Source: Mesaphorura yosii
Lineage: Eukaryota > Arthropoda > Collembola > Poduromorpha > Tullbergiidae
Assembly (NCBI GenBank): GCA_009869945.1
Contig: WIXG01000592.1
Coordinates: 1-34,846, forward strand
Reading direction: 5' to 3'
DNA length: 34,846 bases
Position numbers and translations under genes: made by a program. Positions 17,556 through 29,280 of this stretch are shown here, piece by piece; position 1 is the stretch's first letter; each line of letters begins with the position of its first letter. The notes beneath the pieces are model-generated. The model searched no databases. It saw nothing but the letters and a program-made list of their open reading frames with translations, and was not told the origin of the DNA.

Positions 17556-20500
17556 TTACATGACCTGCTGCCCGTTGAAGCGCCGAGAGTGCCCTGCGAC
17601 GCTGCCACCATTGCCAACGGTTTCGTGGTATCTCACGGCTCCCGAGGGCTCCAACGCGTACGGAGAGAGGTCGAGGGTGTAAACTTTGCTGATGACGCAG
17701 TCGCCCGGCTGCGGAGACGAAAAGAAAATGCATGAAGCGTGAATTAATTTTTGATGAGGAGAATTAAAGAATTGAATTATAGCCTACCGAGACGTCAGGT
17801 GCAATTCCGACGAGTGCGTCGGCATGGCTGTAAAACTCCTCCTTCAACGAAATGACGATGATCTGGAGTTCATCCGTGCGTGAGCGGATGAAACTTGCGA
17901 CCTTGCCAATGTTTGTGTTGTCCAGCGCAGCGTCGATTTCGTCCAGGACGAAGAACGGGGCGGGCTGATAACTGAAATGTGGATAAATTCGAACGTTAAG
18001 ACGGCTGAAGGTCAGAAGTCCACAAATTTCTTACCTGTGAATGGCAAACAGAAGCGCGAGAGCAGCGACCGTCTTCTCCCCACCGGACAAGTTGCTCATG
18101 GACTGGAAACGCTTTCCAGGCGCCACGCAGTTGTAGCTGATTCCGTCTAAGTACGGCTCTTCAGGATTCTCCGGGCCGAGGATAGCCTGTGCCGACTGAT
18201 TTTGCGCCAGTGCCTTGTAAATGCCGTCGATGCTTCCAGCGACGTGGTCGTAGCAAAGCATGAACTTTCGCAGGCGCTCGCCCTTCACCTTCTCGAACGC
18301 AGCCTTGGCGGATTTTGCTCGCTTACGGGCGCTGTCAAACTCTTCGTTCGTCTGCATGAGTTTGTCCTTCGCAGTCTCCAGCTTTTGTGTCGCTTTCATG
18401 TTGGGCGCCTGAATCTTTATGAGGTGGCTGTTTAACTCGAGCAGCTTGCGCTTCAGCGAATCGGAGACTCGCTTGTATTCGTCAGTGCCAATCTCCGTGA
18501 GCTCGCTGCGAAGCGTCGAATAGTCAATCTTCATCCTGGAAGGAAAAATTGGAGAAAATTAAAATTCGTCATTCATATTTTTGACGAAGCAGGTCTTTAT
18601 CGATTTTCTTACTTGTCCTCTTTGCTGTAAATTCCTTGACTCGACTGAGACTGAGAATTCGTCTCGCCCTCGTCGACGTCCATGTCCTGATCCACTTCGA
18701 CGTCCTCCAGGCGGCCCTTCCTCAGCGGAATCTGAATGTCGTTAATCTTGCACTGCGTCAGCACGGTGTGGCGTTCGCTCTTCTTCTGGTCGCGCCGATT
18801 TTCAAGCTGCCCAATCACTTTTTGTGCCTGCTGAATCTCCTTCGCGCAGGAACCGACATCCCGACGGCATTTTCCAATCTCTTCTTCCTTGGCCTCCATT
18901 TCCTCCTTCAATTTGGCAATATCCTTCTTCATTCGCTCGTGGAGCTCCGTCAGCCGATCGACGTCCCCCTTGGCCTCTTTCTCCTTCGCCTGCTTCTCGA
19001 TCAGCGCCTCCTCCAACTCAGACAGCGTCGTTTCCCAGCGACTCACGTTTCCCGCGACACTTTCAGCCCGCGAGACTTCGAAATCGATTTGAGACTGAAT
19101 CTGCTCTTTTTGATTCTGGAATTCAACGCGTTTCTGTTCTCGTTCTTGCTGTGTCCTCAACTCGCGTTCTTCGTACTGCCGAATGTTTGATACACCGATC
19201 TGCTTGCAGAAATCTCGGAAGCACTCGTCTTCTGTCGTGTTGAGCTTCGTCTTGAGGCTCTGAATCTCCTCGTCACGCTTCGAGATTTTGATCTCGATGT
19301 CCTTGATCTTGTTTGTTGCTTCGTCCAGCTCCTGTCGAACTTTCTCCTGCTCCAGCTTGAGGTCTTCGATTTGTTTCTTGGTCGTATCGCGATCCACCTT
19401 GGCGTACTTGAGCCGAGTGGTGAGCCCGTTGATTTGCTGATCGACGGTGTTCATTTCGGACTCACGGCGGGATTTCTTGATCGCTTCGCGAAGTTCGTCG
19501 CTGATTCGATCTTTGTCCAGCTTGAGCTTCGTGAGATGTTTGTCATCCCAGCGCTGCGCCTTCTTCAGCAGGTCCATCGTGCCTCCGGACATGATGCCCG
19601 ATCGAGTAAAGAACGTCCCGTCGAGAGCCACGGCGTCGAATCGCTGTCCTTTCTCGAGATCGTACGCCACACGGTTCGCATCGTCTTGGCTGTCGCAGAC
19701 AAGCGCGTTGTTTGTGCAGAAGAGGACCGCCTTCTGAATTTCCTTCGGGCGAAATTCCAGAATGTCGTACAGCAAGTGGACGTTGGGCGGGTCACGAATG
19801 TTTCTCAGGCGCTCTCGGATTGGTTTTGCGTCTATGTTGTCGAGTGGGAGAAAGGTTTCTGGCTCCAGCATCTGTTCTTTCAGGTACTGGATGCAGCTGC
19901 GGGCAGTCTTCTCCGTATCAACGACGATGGCCTCCATGTATTTGCCCAGGACTTTCGTCACAGCGACCTTGTACTTTGAGTGGCGAGGGTGACACATGTT
20001 GATCATGCGATCGTAGACTCCAGAGTACATCGATTTGAACGTCTCGACAATCTCCTGCTTCTTCCGGCGCCGAGTGTCTTCATGCTTGTCGACGCGGGCG
20101 TCGCCCAGTTTGACGGTGATGTCCTCGATCGACTTCTGAAGCGTCTGAATCTTGTCTTTGGAGGAGTGCACCTCCAACCTCAGTTCGTTGTAAATCTTCT
20201 TTTGCTCCTCAAGCGAAGTCTCGTACACTTTGATGTGCTCACCGAGCTTCTCGACGCGCTTGCTGGACTCCGTCATCTCGTGACTCATCTGCCGGACACG
20301 ATTTTCCAGATCAATTTTCTTGCGCGTCAGGCTCTCCAGCGCTTCTTGGTCGTCCTTCTGGAGTCGATTGACGTTATTCAGCTTCGTCAGTTGGTCGCGA
20401 GAACGGTCCTGCACTTTCTTCTTCAATTCCCAGTATTCCTTTAGCTGACTGTCTTGCAGAGTGATGTCTTTGCCTTGACTCTGCGATTCGCTGGCCGTTC

Positions 20501-21786
20501 TTTCCAAGTAAGCCGTTTCGATCGCTTCGATGTCACGAATCTGTTTACGGAGTTCTTCGATATCCTTCTCATGAGCTTCCTTCGCCTTGACGGCCTGTTC
20601 GTGAGATTTCTTCGAAGACTCCAGCTTCTTTTTGATGTGCGCCACATTTTCCTTCGCCTTGATGAACTCTGGCTTCTTGGCGTTCATTTCTCGCTCTTTT
20701 TCCCGCTGCGCTTGCTCCTTGCTGTTGAGATCCTTCGCGATGCCGCCCATCTCCTTCTTTCTGTCCCGGAGATCCTGATCGAGCGACTCCTTTCGTATTT
20801 CAATGCCCTTCAGATCCTCTTCCTTTTCGCCCTGCTCTTCGAGAATTTCTTTAAGTTCGTTTTCAATGTGAAACAGCTTGAAGAGATGGAGCTCCACTTC
20901 CTTCTCGTGCTGTAATTCACGAATAATTTATCAATGAAAATAATTCTGGCGTCAAAATTGAAGCAACTGATAATTAATTTATTAACTTAAACTTACACAT
21001 TCGTCTTTCAGACGCTGATACTTTTCTGCCTCCTCCTTTTCCAATCGGGCTTCCTTCCTCTCAGCGGCTATGCCCTTCTTTTTCAAATACGTGAATTGCG
21101 TATCTTCTTCAGCCTTCAGCATCTCCGCCTTTGCCTTCTCGTACTGATCCTTCAATGCTCCCGAGCCGCTTATCTCTTCAAACAACGCAGTTCTCTCTTT
21201 CGGGTTTTTCATCGCAATATTTTCGACCGCTCCTTGAAATACGAGGAAGTTCTTCGCCTTGGCGTTGATGCCGAGCTCCTCCAGCTGCACGGAGTACTGC
21301 TGATGCCCAATAGGCTGTGTAGCAAAATAAAAAATAAAAATTTCTATTAAAAGCTCTTCCAGTGAGAGAAAAAATCTTAAATCAAAGCTTACCTCGCCGT
21401 CGATCCGATATTCGCTTGATGACACATTGACAAGTCTGGAAAATTTCTTCTCCGTTCCGTTTTCGAGCTCGATGACAGCCGTAACCGAAGCCTGCCGTCC
21501 GACGGGTTGCCCGATCGAAGCCCCGTGGATTAAGTCACTCAGCCTCTTCACACGAAGCGAAGATGTCTTCTCGCCCATGACGAAACTGATGGCGTCCATG
21601 AAGTTTGATTTACCTAAACGTAACGTGAAATTATAAAGTATGAAATGCTTTCATTGACTTCAGATCTAATTTACCTGAGCCATTCGGTCCGACGACGGCC
21701 ATGAAGGGTTTCAGTGGTCCGATCCTCACAAAGCCCTTGTAAGACTTAAAGTTCTCGACATCGATGTACTTCAATGTGCCAGGCAT
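17556..21786 (-). CDS. SMC1A: Cohesin subunit SMC1, 7 coding exons
   Basis: Structural maintenance of chromosomes protein 1, the ATPase arm of cohesin that pairs with SMC3 to hold sister chromatids and extrude loops. Coding exons: 21786-21675, 21613-21393, 21314-20997, 20909-18613, 18535-18035, 17971-17788 and 17708-17556; introns are 61-87 nt and every join keeps phase. The product is 1261 residues, near the usual 1230. The start [18 protein letters not shown] matches the conserved N-terminus; an upstream in-frame ATG lies beyond a likely 5' UTR acceptor. Walker A GPNGSGKS spans 33-40. Long coiled coils flank a central hinge ([16 protein letters not shown] follows it). The C-terminal head has [25 protein letters not shown] (shortened here to [13 protein letters not shown]), signature [11 protein letters not shown], and Walker [14 protein letters not shown]. 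Nothing is missing. The first intron removes bases right inside Walker A. Confidence 0.95.
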
Positions 21787-21797
21787 CTTGAGGCCGC

Positions 21798-21897
21798 CTG
21801 AAAAAGTTAATCGAAGCTTATTCTCGGCCTTCTTTCGTAAATCTTCCAAATAGCACGCTCAACAAACAAACCAATGCAGTTAATTTTATTAATTTAC
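21798..21897 (-). other. Probable 5' UTR intron of SMC1
   Basis: A donor (CACAG then GTAAATT, 21897) and a good pyrimidine-rich acceptor (TTTTTCAG, ending at 21798) bracket 100 nt just 11 bases above the SMC1 start codon. Splicing here would remove an upstream in-frame ATG. Confidence 0.5.
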
Positions 21898-22642
21898 CTG
21901 TGTTAATGCCAATGAATCAGTAAATTCCCTCAGCCGCCGACGCCACTGCTGGCCGGCCCAGAAGAACCTTCAACTCTGTGGCTCCCGAATCTCGACGAAC
22001 AAGACTAACTTATAAAATCACGTTTAATTAATTGTCAAGTGTTGACAGTTGGACCAAGAAGACAAATCAAATGTAAAGTCAAAGCTCTCTTCTTCTCTAC
22101 TCTATGCTGCAGTACAGTGCAGAAGTAAATGCCGATGCCGATGCACTAAGCAAGGCAGCGAAGAAGAGGCAAGAACAAGCACGATCGAGCGCGTAGCGTA
22201 GCGTCTGCATTGTATGCAGGAAGGCAACGCAGCACAACGCAAAGCAAGGCAAAAAGCAAGGAAGAAGTCGGATTGACGCAGACTCTTCTTGTAATGCATT
22301 TCAGTCCTATGAAAATGTGAACCGTGAACTGCCTCGACTAGGCTCAAAATGAATTATGAATGCGACCTTGCGAAATGCTTATCTAATCAGTAAAATTTAC
22401 GACGATACGGAACAGAATTTGCAAAATGTTAAGAATTATGAAGCTGGAACCGGAACGCAACATTTTATTCAAAAACTGGCATTTATTTTGTAAGTTTTAG
22501 TCAAGCGACGAAAGTTTGGCGTTTATTTGCATGACTTCGATTCGGCGGCGCTGTGGGTCACGATTCTGGAGCTCCGAATTTGCGGACTTCTGTCTAAATT
22601 ACTTTCGTATCGCGACTGGGGTGATGTCGATCGACTTAGGGC
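21898..22642. other. SMC1 promoter and LYRM4 3' flank
   Basis: It contains the likely SMC1 5' UTR start and a purine-rich GCAAGGCA-type low-complexity patch (about 22120-22270). No gene is supported; the minus-strand open frame across that patch follows from the repeat. Confidence 0.5.
22522..22527 (-). other. Polyadenylation signal of LYRM4
   Basis: TTTATT on the plus strand (AATAAA on the coding strand) lies about 116 bases after the LYRM4 stop. Further copies occur at about 22460 and 22490. Confidence 0.4.
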
Positions 22643-23084
22643 TTAGGTCACCTTTTCTATAATGAGTTCATGCGTCCGGTAAAGGTTGGCCACCGTTTTC
22701 TGAGAATACGCAAAAATCAAGTCAAAATTAATGACTGTAGTGTCCTCAACGAATCCTGCATGTGAATTACTGATAGGCACGCTCACCTGTCTCTTGAGCA
22801 CCTCCAAGTTCCGCCGAGCAGTCTCCAGTTGCTTGCTGATCTCGTTCTGATCGGTTAGGCCCTTGTTTTCTCTGAATGCGTCTCGGGTTCGGCGAATCGC
22901 ATACGTTCTGCATCGGCCAAGCAAAACAAACGTCAATCAGTACTCAGCAACTGATAAACCCGTATTAATTACTTGATTAAGCTATATACCTGAAATTGTA
23001 GGTTGGGAAGCTCCGGCTTTCGCGAAGCAGGGCTTTATAGAGACCGAGCACCATTTGCTTAACTGAATTACTTTTACTGGACAT
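22643..23084 (-). CDS. LYRM4: LYRM4/ISD11, mitochondrial Fe-S assembly factor, 3 exons
   Basis: A 90-residue LYR-family protein that binds and stabilises the cysteine desulfurase NFS1, with acyl carrier protein, in the mitochondrial iron-sulfur cluster assembly complex. Exons: 23084-22990, 22907-22787 and 22699-22643, with introns of 82 and 87 nt; all joins keep phase. The N-terminal tripeptide motif reads L-Y-K (residues 15-17), followed by ALLRESRSFPTYNFRTYA, then the very conserved RRTRDAFRENK, a helix-rich middle (EISKQLETARRNLEVLKRQ) and the end VANLYRTHELIIEK. The Arg of the classical LYR is Lys here, a conservative change. The length matches the family. It is transcribed divergently from CTR9, 570 bp away, and sits in tandem above SMC1. 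No separate mitochondrial presequence is seen, as is normal for this protein. Confidence 0.93.
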
Positions 23085-23654
23085 TTCACAGCAGTGAGTT
23101 AATTAATTCGCCAATTAATTGTTTACACCCGACACGCACTGAAAAAATTAAGAGCAAAGCAGCAAGTGAAGTGTAAGATATTGTTTTTCGCAGTTTCGCA
23201 CATGACATGAGGGAATTCAGATCCGGATTGCGTAATTCACTCGGCTCAAACTCGATCGAGCCCGACTCGATCCTTGTCTTTTGAATCTTTCTCAATTCAT
23301 CTTTCGGCGTTGTGTAGCGATTTCCATCTTTTGCAAGCGAGTAGATGTGAGACGGCTACACGACGACGATTGGCGTAGGAGAAAGCATTTTTATGCAAAA
23401 TTGACCTACTGCAGATCAGTCAATAATTAATCAGTAATTTTGTGGGGAATATTCTGTGCTACAGAACTAGAAACTGACGATTTCCAGCGGCCAGTCACGT
23501 TAAAACGCACCCTGGAGCCTCGCGCTAGTATAATTAATCGATTTGTGAGTCGAAGTAGTGTTATAGTTCAATTAATTAGATAGTAAATTGGATTATTTCT
23601 GTCTACCAACTGATAATCATCAAAAGACTGTGCGCCCACGCGTGTTGCGTGCCC
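23085..23654. promoter_or_regulatory. Shared divergent 5' region of LYRM4 and CTR9
   Basis: 570 bases separate the two start codons, which face away from each other, so promoters for both genes must lie here or in unseen 5' exons. No TATA box is obvious, as is common for housekeeping genes. No coding sequence is supported. Confidence 0.5.
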
Positions 23655-26600
23655 ATGGCTGTTCCCAACACAGTGCGAGCGATGACGACGGGAAAATTGG
23701 AGATTCCGATCAATGGCACGGATGAGGTGAGGGCAGTTTGCTGGAGCGGGTCTCGCGAAGGCGGAAGAATTCCTTTCTAACCAATAAATTGGTTGTCTTT
23801 CCCGACTGCAGGTGATCGAACTGGACATCTCAAACCTTCCCGAAGCTCAGGAGGTATTGGACATCTTGCGGCGGGAGGCGGCCACGCTTGGCACATGGTC
23901 GAGTGTAGCCGTAAGTTAACGTTTGGCCTTGGCTCTACTCTGCCTTTGAACTATAGAATTTACGGAGTTCTCATCTTGCTTGCATTTCTGATCACTTATC
24001 AGTTGGAGTACTACCGAGTCGGCCGGGAGGATGACTACTTGCAGATCATGCAAGCCGGGCAAAGCGAAGCTCGCATAAACTACAAAGACTCGGCTAAGGA
24101 CAAGATGCTCGTCCTCGACAGCCTCGCCGCGTACTACGCCAAATTGGGGATGGAGGAGCGTGACAGGGAGAGAAGGCAGTTCCAATTCTTGAAGGCGACA
24201 ACGATCTACGCTGCCGGCGACCGAGTGATTATGTACGACCTGAACCACTTGCTTGGCCGAGCCAACTTCTGCCTGTTGGAGGGAGAAAGGTTGGACCAGG
24301 CCGATTCACAATTCAGCTTCATCATCGCGAACCAGACAACATCGATCGCCGCCCTCCTGGGCAAAGGCTGCATCGCGTACACGAAGAAAGACTATCGTAG
24401 CGCCCAGGCATTCTTCCGCAAGGCGCTTCGGACGAACCCCGGCACGACGGCAGAGGTCCGCATGTGCCTGGGCATGTGCCTCCTCAAACTAGGACACGCC
24501 CACTCCGGGAAAGCCCGGATCGCCTTCTTACGGGCACTGGAGCTGAATCCAAAGTGCGTCCCGGCGATGATCGGCTTGGCCGTTTACTATCTGAACCAGG
24601 CGACGCTGGAGACCGTCAAGTGGGGCGTGCAGCTATTTTCGAAGGCGTACGTCTTCGACCCAAACAATCCGATGGTCCTCAACCACCTCGCGAACCACTT
24701 CTTCTTCCGGCGAGAGCTCGACAAGGCCTACCAGCTGGCGATTCACGCGTTTCGGGCCACCGAACACGAAGGGCTGAGGGCCGAAAGCTGCTTTCAGCTG
24801 GCCCGAGTGCTCCACTTCCGGCACGAGTACGACCAGGCGTTCCAATACTACTATCAGGCGACGCAGTACGCGGGGACAGGCTACGTCCTTCCGTACTTTG
24901 GACTCGGACAGATGTACATTCAACGGAATGACATCGAAAACGTAAGAAAAGCTTGACCTGACCTTTGACTGCTTTGACCCTTCAGCGTTCATTCAGCGTT
25001 CTGGCTTATTTTTTCCCTTCCTTTCCACCAGGCGGCGCTCTGCTTCGAACGCGTGCTGAAGGCGGAGCCTGAAAATTACGAGTCGATGAAGATCCTCGGC
25101 TCGCTCTACGGCAACTACGCGCCCACGCCTGACTCGGACGCTGGCGAAGCCAAGCGTGAGCTCGCTCGCACGTACCTTCGAAAAGTGACCGCCAAGCAGC
25201 CCCACGACGTGGAGGCGTGGACGGAGCTCGCTGCGCTGCTCGAGCCAGTAGACGTGGCGGAGTCGCTGCGCTGCTACATGACAGTTGTTCGGCTTCACGG
25301 GCAGGAGCTCCACGCTCCAGTCCCGGTGGACATTCTGAACAACATTGGCGCCCTGCACTACCGCCTGGGGAACCACGCCGAGGCCCGCCAATACTTTGAA
25401 GAGACGCTGCGGCGGGCAACGATGGAATTCAGCTCAGTTGGCGTCAACAGCGGAATGGAAGAGGAAGTGGAAGATCGTGAGAAGATTGAAAACGGAAACG
25501 ACGGACAGATGCGGCAGATGGCGGTGGCAGTCGTCGCCTTCAGCTGCATCTCCGTCACAGCAAGCTACAATTTGGCGCGTCTGGAGGAGGCCTGCTGCAA
25601 CTTTGGCAAGGCGGAGGTCATTTACAAGGACATTCTGCGCCAGCATCCGAATTACTTCGATTGTGAGTTCATAATTTAACGATTTATGAATTTATCCTTA
25701 CTTTTCCGTAAACGACACAGTCTTGACTTTGATTTTTGACTTTAACTTTGGTTTGGCGGAAGTTCAGGCTACCTGCGCCTTGGCTGCATCGCCCGTGACA
25801 AGGGCAACATTTACGAGGCGTCCGACTGGTTCAAAGAAGCCTTGCAGCTGAGCAACGAACACCCCGACGCCTGGACACTAATTGGCAACCTGCACCTGAG
25901 CAAGGCGGAGTGGCAGCCTGCGCAGAAGAAATTCGAGCGGATCCTGAACGGCAGCCCCGAGACGGCGCACGACTCTTACGCCCTCATCGCTCTCGCCAAC
26001 ATTTGGCTCCACACGCTCTCGTTCGACAAGGCGAAGGAGGCCCGGCATCAGGAACGCGCGCTGAGCATCTACAAACAAGTCCTGCGCAACGACCCTAAGA
26101 ACATCTGGGCCGCCAACGGCGTCGGCGCCGTTCTTGCCAAGAAAGGCTACTGGAACGAAGCGCGCGATGTCTTTGCGCAAGTCCGCGAAGCGACCGCCGA
26201 CTTTCAGGATGTCTGCCTGAATATCGCCCACGTTTACGTCGAGCAGCGGCAGTACATCGCAGCCGTGCGAATGGTAACGCCCTCTTATTTGCTTTATCCT
26301 TGCTGGCGCTGGCGGGAATCTAATTTTTGAATTTTTTTGTCTCCACAGTACGAAAATTGCATAAAGAAATTCTGCAAGCACCACCCAGCCGACATTCTTC
26401 AGTTCCTCGCCCGTGCCCACCTGAAGAACGGAAAACTGCAAGAGGCGAAGATAGCGCTCCTCCGCGCCCGCCGCGTGGCGCCGTTCGACCTCGTGCTGCT
26501 CTACAATCTGGCTTTCATCCTGCAGAGAATTGCCGTTCAGGCACTGCGTGACGACAAATCGAATTTGGCTTATGTTCTGGCGGCGGTGCGCGACTTGACA

Positions 26601-27657
26601 CAGGCAAGCGCGTACTTTCAGTTCCTCGCCGGTGAAGGTGCAGGCGGGAGCACCGCCGCCGCTGGAGGAGCCAGACCGAAGTACAACGTCGTCTCCGCCG
26701 GGGCCGAAGCGCGCCAATGCCGCGATCTCCTCGCGCAAAGCGCGTACCATGTCGCCCGCGCACGGAAGGCTGACGAAGAGGAACGCCTGCAGCGGAGGCG
26801 CCAGGAGGAGGAGCGCGAAGCGGCCCGGCGCGCCCATCAGGCCGAAGCGAAGACGCGGGAGGAGGAAAAGAAGCGGAGGGAAGAGGAACTGCTGCGAAAG
26901 CGGGAAGAATTCAAGGAACAACGTAAGAGCGCCGTGTTGTTCATCGAAACCCCGCCACCGGAGCCGAAGGCGCTTCGGGGCAAGAAGGGCGGCGGCAAGA
27001 AGGGCGCGGGCGGAGACTCCGATGGTTCAGGGCCCGGCGGGGGAGAAGACGCACATCAAAACCGCAGGCGACGTGGACGCCCACGCCAGAAATCCGGCTC
27101 TGGCGGGACTCGTGGAAGGCGTCCAAAGTGCGAGGAAGACAGGCGAGGCCGAATTGTGTCACGCGAATTGATTTCAAGCTCAGAGAACTCCAGCGACGTT
27201 GACGATAGCCTCAGCGGCGCCGAGAGCGAACGCGAATGGAAATACAATGAAGCGCCACCGCCAGTGGACGATCTCCCTGACCCCAAATTCACGTCATCCT
27301 CAGAGGAAGAGTCCGACGCTGAAGCTGAGACTGAAGGAGCAGGCAAGGGGAAAGCGCCGAGACCAAAAGTTGGCTTTCGTGGTTTTGAGTGTGTCGAAAA
27401 CAAAATGTAAGGAATTTCGTTCATTTCGAAGTAGGAATTTCAATTTCTAGCCTGCTTTCATTTTGAGCACCGCCACTTTTTAATTGTAGCTGCGCCGCGC
27501 CTTATTTTTGCTTTGCAGGGCTGCGGCATCGGCTGAAGAGACCTTGGAAATTATCGGAGTCGGGCGGCGCAGTCGCAAGACATTGATCATATCCAGCTCT
27601 GATTCGGAGGACGGCCCGGGCGGTGGCAGTAGCAGAGGCGTGGATGATTATCGTTGA
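23655..27657 (+). CDS. CTR9: RNA polymerase-associated protein CTR9, 7 exons
   Basis: TPR scaffold subunit of the PAF1 complex, which travels with RNA polymerase II and supports elongation and histone H2B ubiquitylation and H3 methylation. Exons: 23655-23726, 23812-23910, 24003-24941, 25032-25662, 25768-26273, 26349-27406 and 27519-27657; all joins keep phase, for 1147 residues (family about 1170). The start has a good context (GCCCATGG), and [14 protein letters not shown] matches the conserved N-terminus. The TPR array runs from about residue 50 to 880, with hallmark stretches such as [68 protein letters not shown] and [13 protein letters not shown] highly charged Arg/Glu coiled coil (about 900-960) follows, then a Gly/Lys-rich and Ser/Asp/Glu-rich tail ([12 protein letters not shown]; final [12 protein letters not shown]), as expected for nuclear localisation and phosphorylation. 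Confidence 0.96.
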
Positions 27658-27742
27658 AAATTGACATTACTTCGCTTGTTGTAGTTCTGTTTAAGTGGTT
27701 GATAAATAGAAGAACTTGTTTCTTTTTGCTGTTAATTGATCG

Positions 27743-27748
27743 TTTATT
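27743..27748 (-). other. Polyadenylation signal of the minus-strand crystallin-like gene
   Basis: TTTATT on the plus strand, about 95 bases beyond the stop at 27843. It lies inside the 185-bp gap shared with the convergent CTR9 3' end. Confidence 0.45.
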
Positions 27749-27842
27749 CGAATAACTAATTTTTAATTTCCAGTAAGCAGACAGTCAATTTTCACATTGT
27801 CCAGTTTGGCTTTGAATTTCCACCCATTTTCAGCTTCCGTGT

Positions 27843-28670
27843 TCACTGGCGACGTCTTTGGCCAAGGAATCCTTTCGCGGTGGACACACTCGCTTCGGAG
27901 CCTGGAGGAGCCGGAATCGTGCGAGCACCATTGACATTTCTACACCCGAACGTAAACGACTGAATCGCCCCGACGGGGAGCCCGAGCACGTCGACGAGGT
28001 TGTAAATATTCGTCCCACGGCCGCGGTTCCATTCGTTGGGGTTGACTAGTTCACTGTAGCTGGACACTTGCCCTAGATGCGGGCGCACACAGATGGAGAG
28101 CCCCGTGTGTCCCGTGCCAGTGAAGAGCTCGACGGCGGAGGAGCCCATCAGAACCAGCGACTGGAATCCGGTGTCGAATCGGCGGCTCGGTTCGTAGTGC
28201 GTCGTCTGCCCGCCTTGGTAGTGATAGTCGGGGAACGTGTTCAGGGTGCTGACGGTAAAATTGGACGGGTCACCCACGATATGCGCAGAATTGTAGCCGG
28301 TCACAGAGCCGCCCGACCCACCACAAGTATCCTGGTCCCAGATGTATGGAAAACCGGTGTAGTTGGCTTGAGGGAAGGCGAGCCACCTGAACAATTAATT
28401 GGAAATTAGCAAAAGTCCTTAGCAGCGCCCTTCAATTCTCATTGTTATTACTTACACTCCATCTTGGCAGTGGCCCAATCGCGAATTTGTCATGCCGTGC
28501 ACGGAGAAATCGGATAAGTCGACCCGGGAGTCGAATCGGCGAGCCATTTCGACGTAATCGCTGCCATAGCCTTCGCTCTCATAGATGGTCAGCTCGGGCT
28601 GACTGCAGCTCCGCACGGTGGTTGCGACGGCAAGAAGCGCCAGGGTCGAAACAAAGATTTGGGAAGTCAT
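27843..28670 (-). CDS. Secreted beta/gamma-crystallin-like protein A, 2 exons
   Basis: Exons 28670-28456 and 28386-27843 (69-nt intron, donor GTAAGT) join in phase to give 252 residues. A signal peptide covers about 1-21 (FVSTLALLAVATTVRS). The body has repeated Greek-key-like motifs: ELTIYESEGYGSDYVEM with FDSRVDLSDF, then WLAFPQANYTGFPYIW, and later VELFTGTGHTGLSICV with a trailing IQSFTFGCR. The pattern Y/F-x6-Y/F-x-G-x4 is that of beta/gamma-crystallin folds, which in secreted invertebrate proteins bind calcium or act in extracellular matrix or defence. Several Cys suggest disulphides. No close named homologue is recognised. It faces away from a similar gene 610 bp to the right, and its 3' end converges on CTR9. 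The last about 20 residues are basic and low in complexity. Confidence 0.65.
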
Positions 28671-29280
28671 TCTTGATTTTTCAAGTCTTAGGTCTTGTCA
28701 CTGTTACTACTGGTTTGGTTAAGAGGCTTCTGAAGCTAAATAATAGTTGATGGATTAATTTTGGTCTTTAAATACTAAATACCAGGTCCACTCAAGTTGA
28801 CTCAGGGAGCGCTAACAATGATAGTGTTCAGTAGCACAGATTGGAGTTTATTTTGGATTAACTGTACTTGGATGAGGTAATTGGACCACTTGATTGACTC
28901 GATCCGTCAATCACAGGACAGTGATTACCTGATGCTGATGTCAACCAATTCCATAGTCAGCCCAGTTTATTACTCCTCTGGACTGCGGCAGCATGATCTC
29001 ATCAGTCACCACTCTTGAGTATAGGTAAAATGAACTGAAAACGAGCTGTCAATTGGCCTCGCCCAGCCCCCACACTAGGTGATGAAGATGATCTCATTCA
29101 ATATTCGTTGAGCGCGCGTGTGTGTCGAGTGGAAAAAAATAAATTACGACGGCGGATGCCCGTTATCATTTATCAGTAAATTCTCGAATTCCCGAATCCG
29201 CAGCTTCCAGCTAAGAGCCATCCAGCCATCTCAATTCATTGCAATTGCAGGTCTACAAAGTGTACAAGTCAGAATTCAGT
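28671..29280. promoter_or_regulatory. Divergent 5' region of the two crystallin-like genes
   Basis: 610 bases between the facing-away start codons. A TATTTAAAG-like element on the minus strand near 28766-28775 is a possible TATA box for the left gene. The region is rich in TTGACTC/GATTGACTC-type short repeats. A possible acceptor (ATTGCAG, ending 29251) lies 30 bases above the right gene's ATG, so a noncoding first exon is possible. Confidence 0.35.

Noticed and set aside
22102..22347. 81-codon minus-strand frame
   Set aside because: Produced by GCAAGGCA-type low-complexity sequence; no recognisable feature.
25878..26921. 347-codon minus-strand frame antisense to CTR9
   Set aside because: Exact shadow of strongly conserved CTR9 exons 5 and 6, running through a CTR9 intron.
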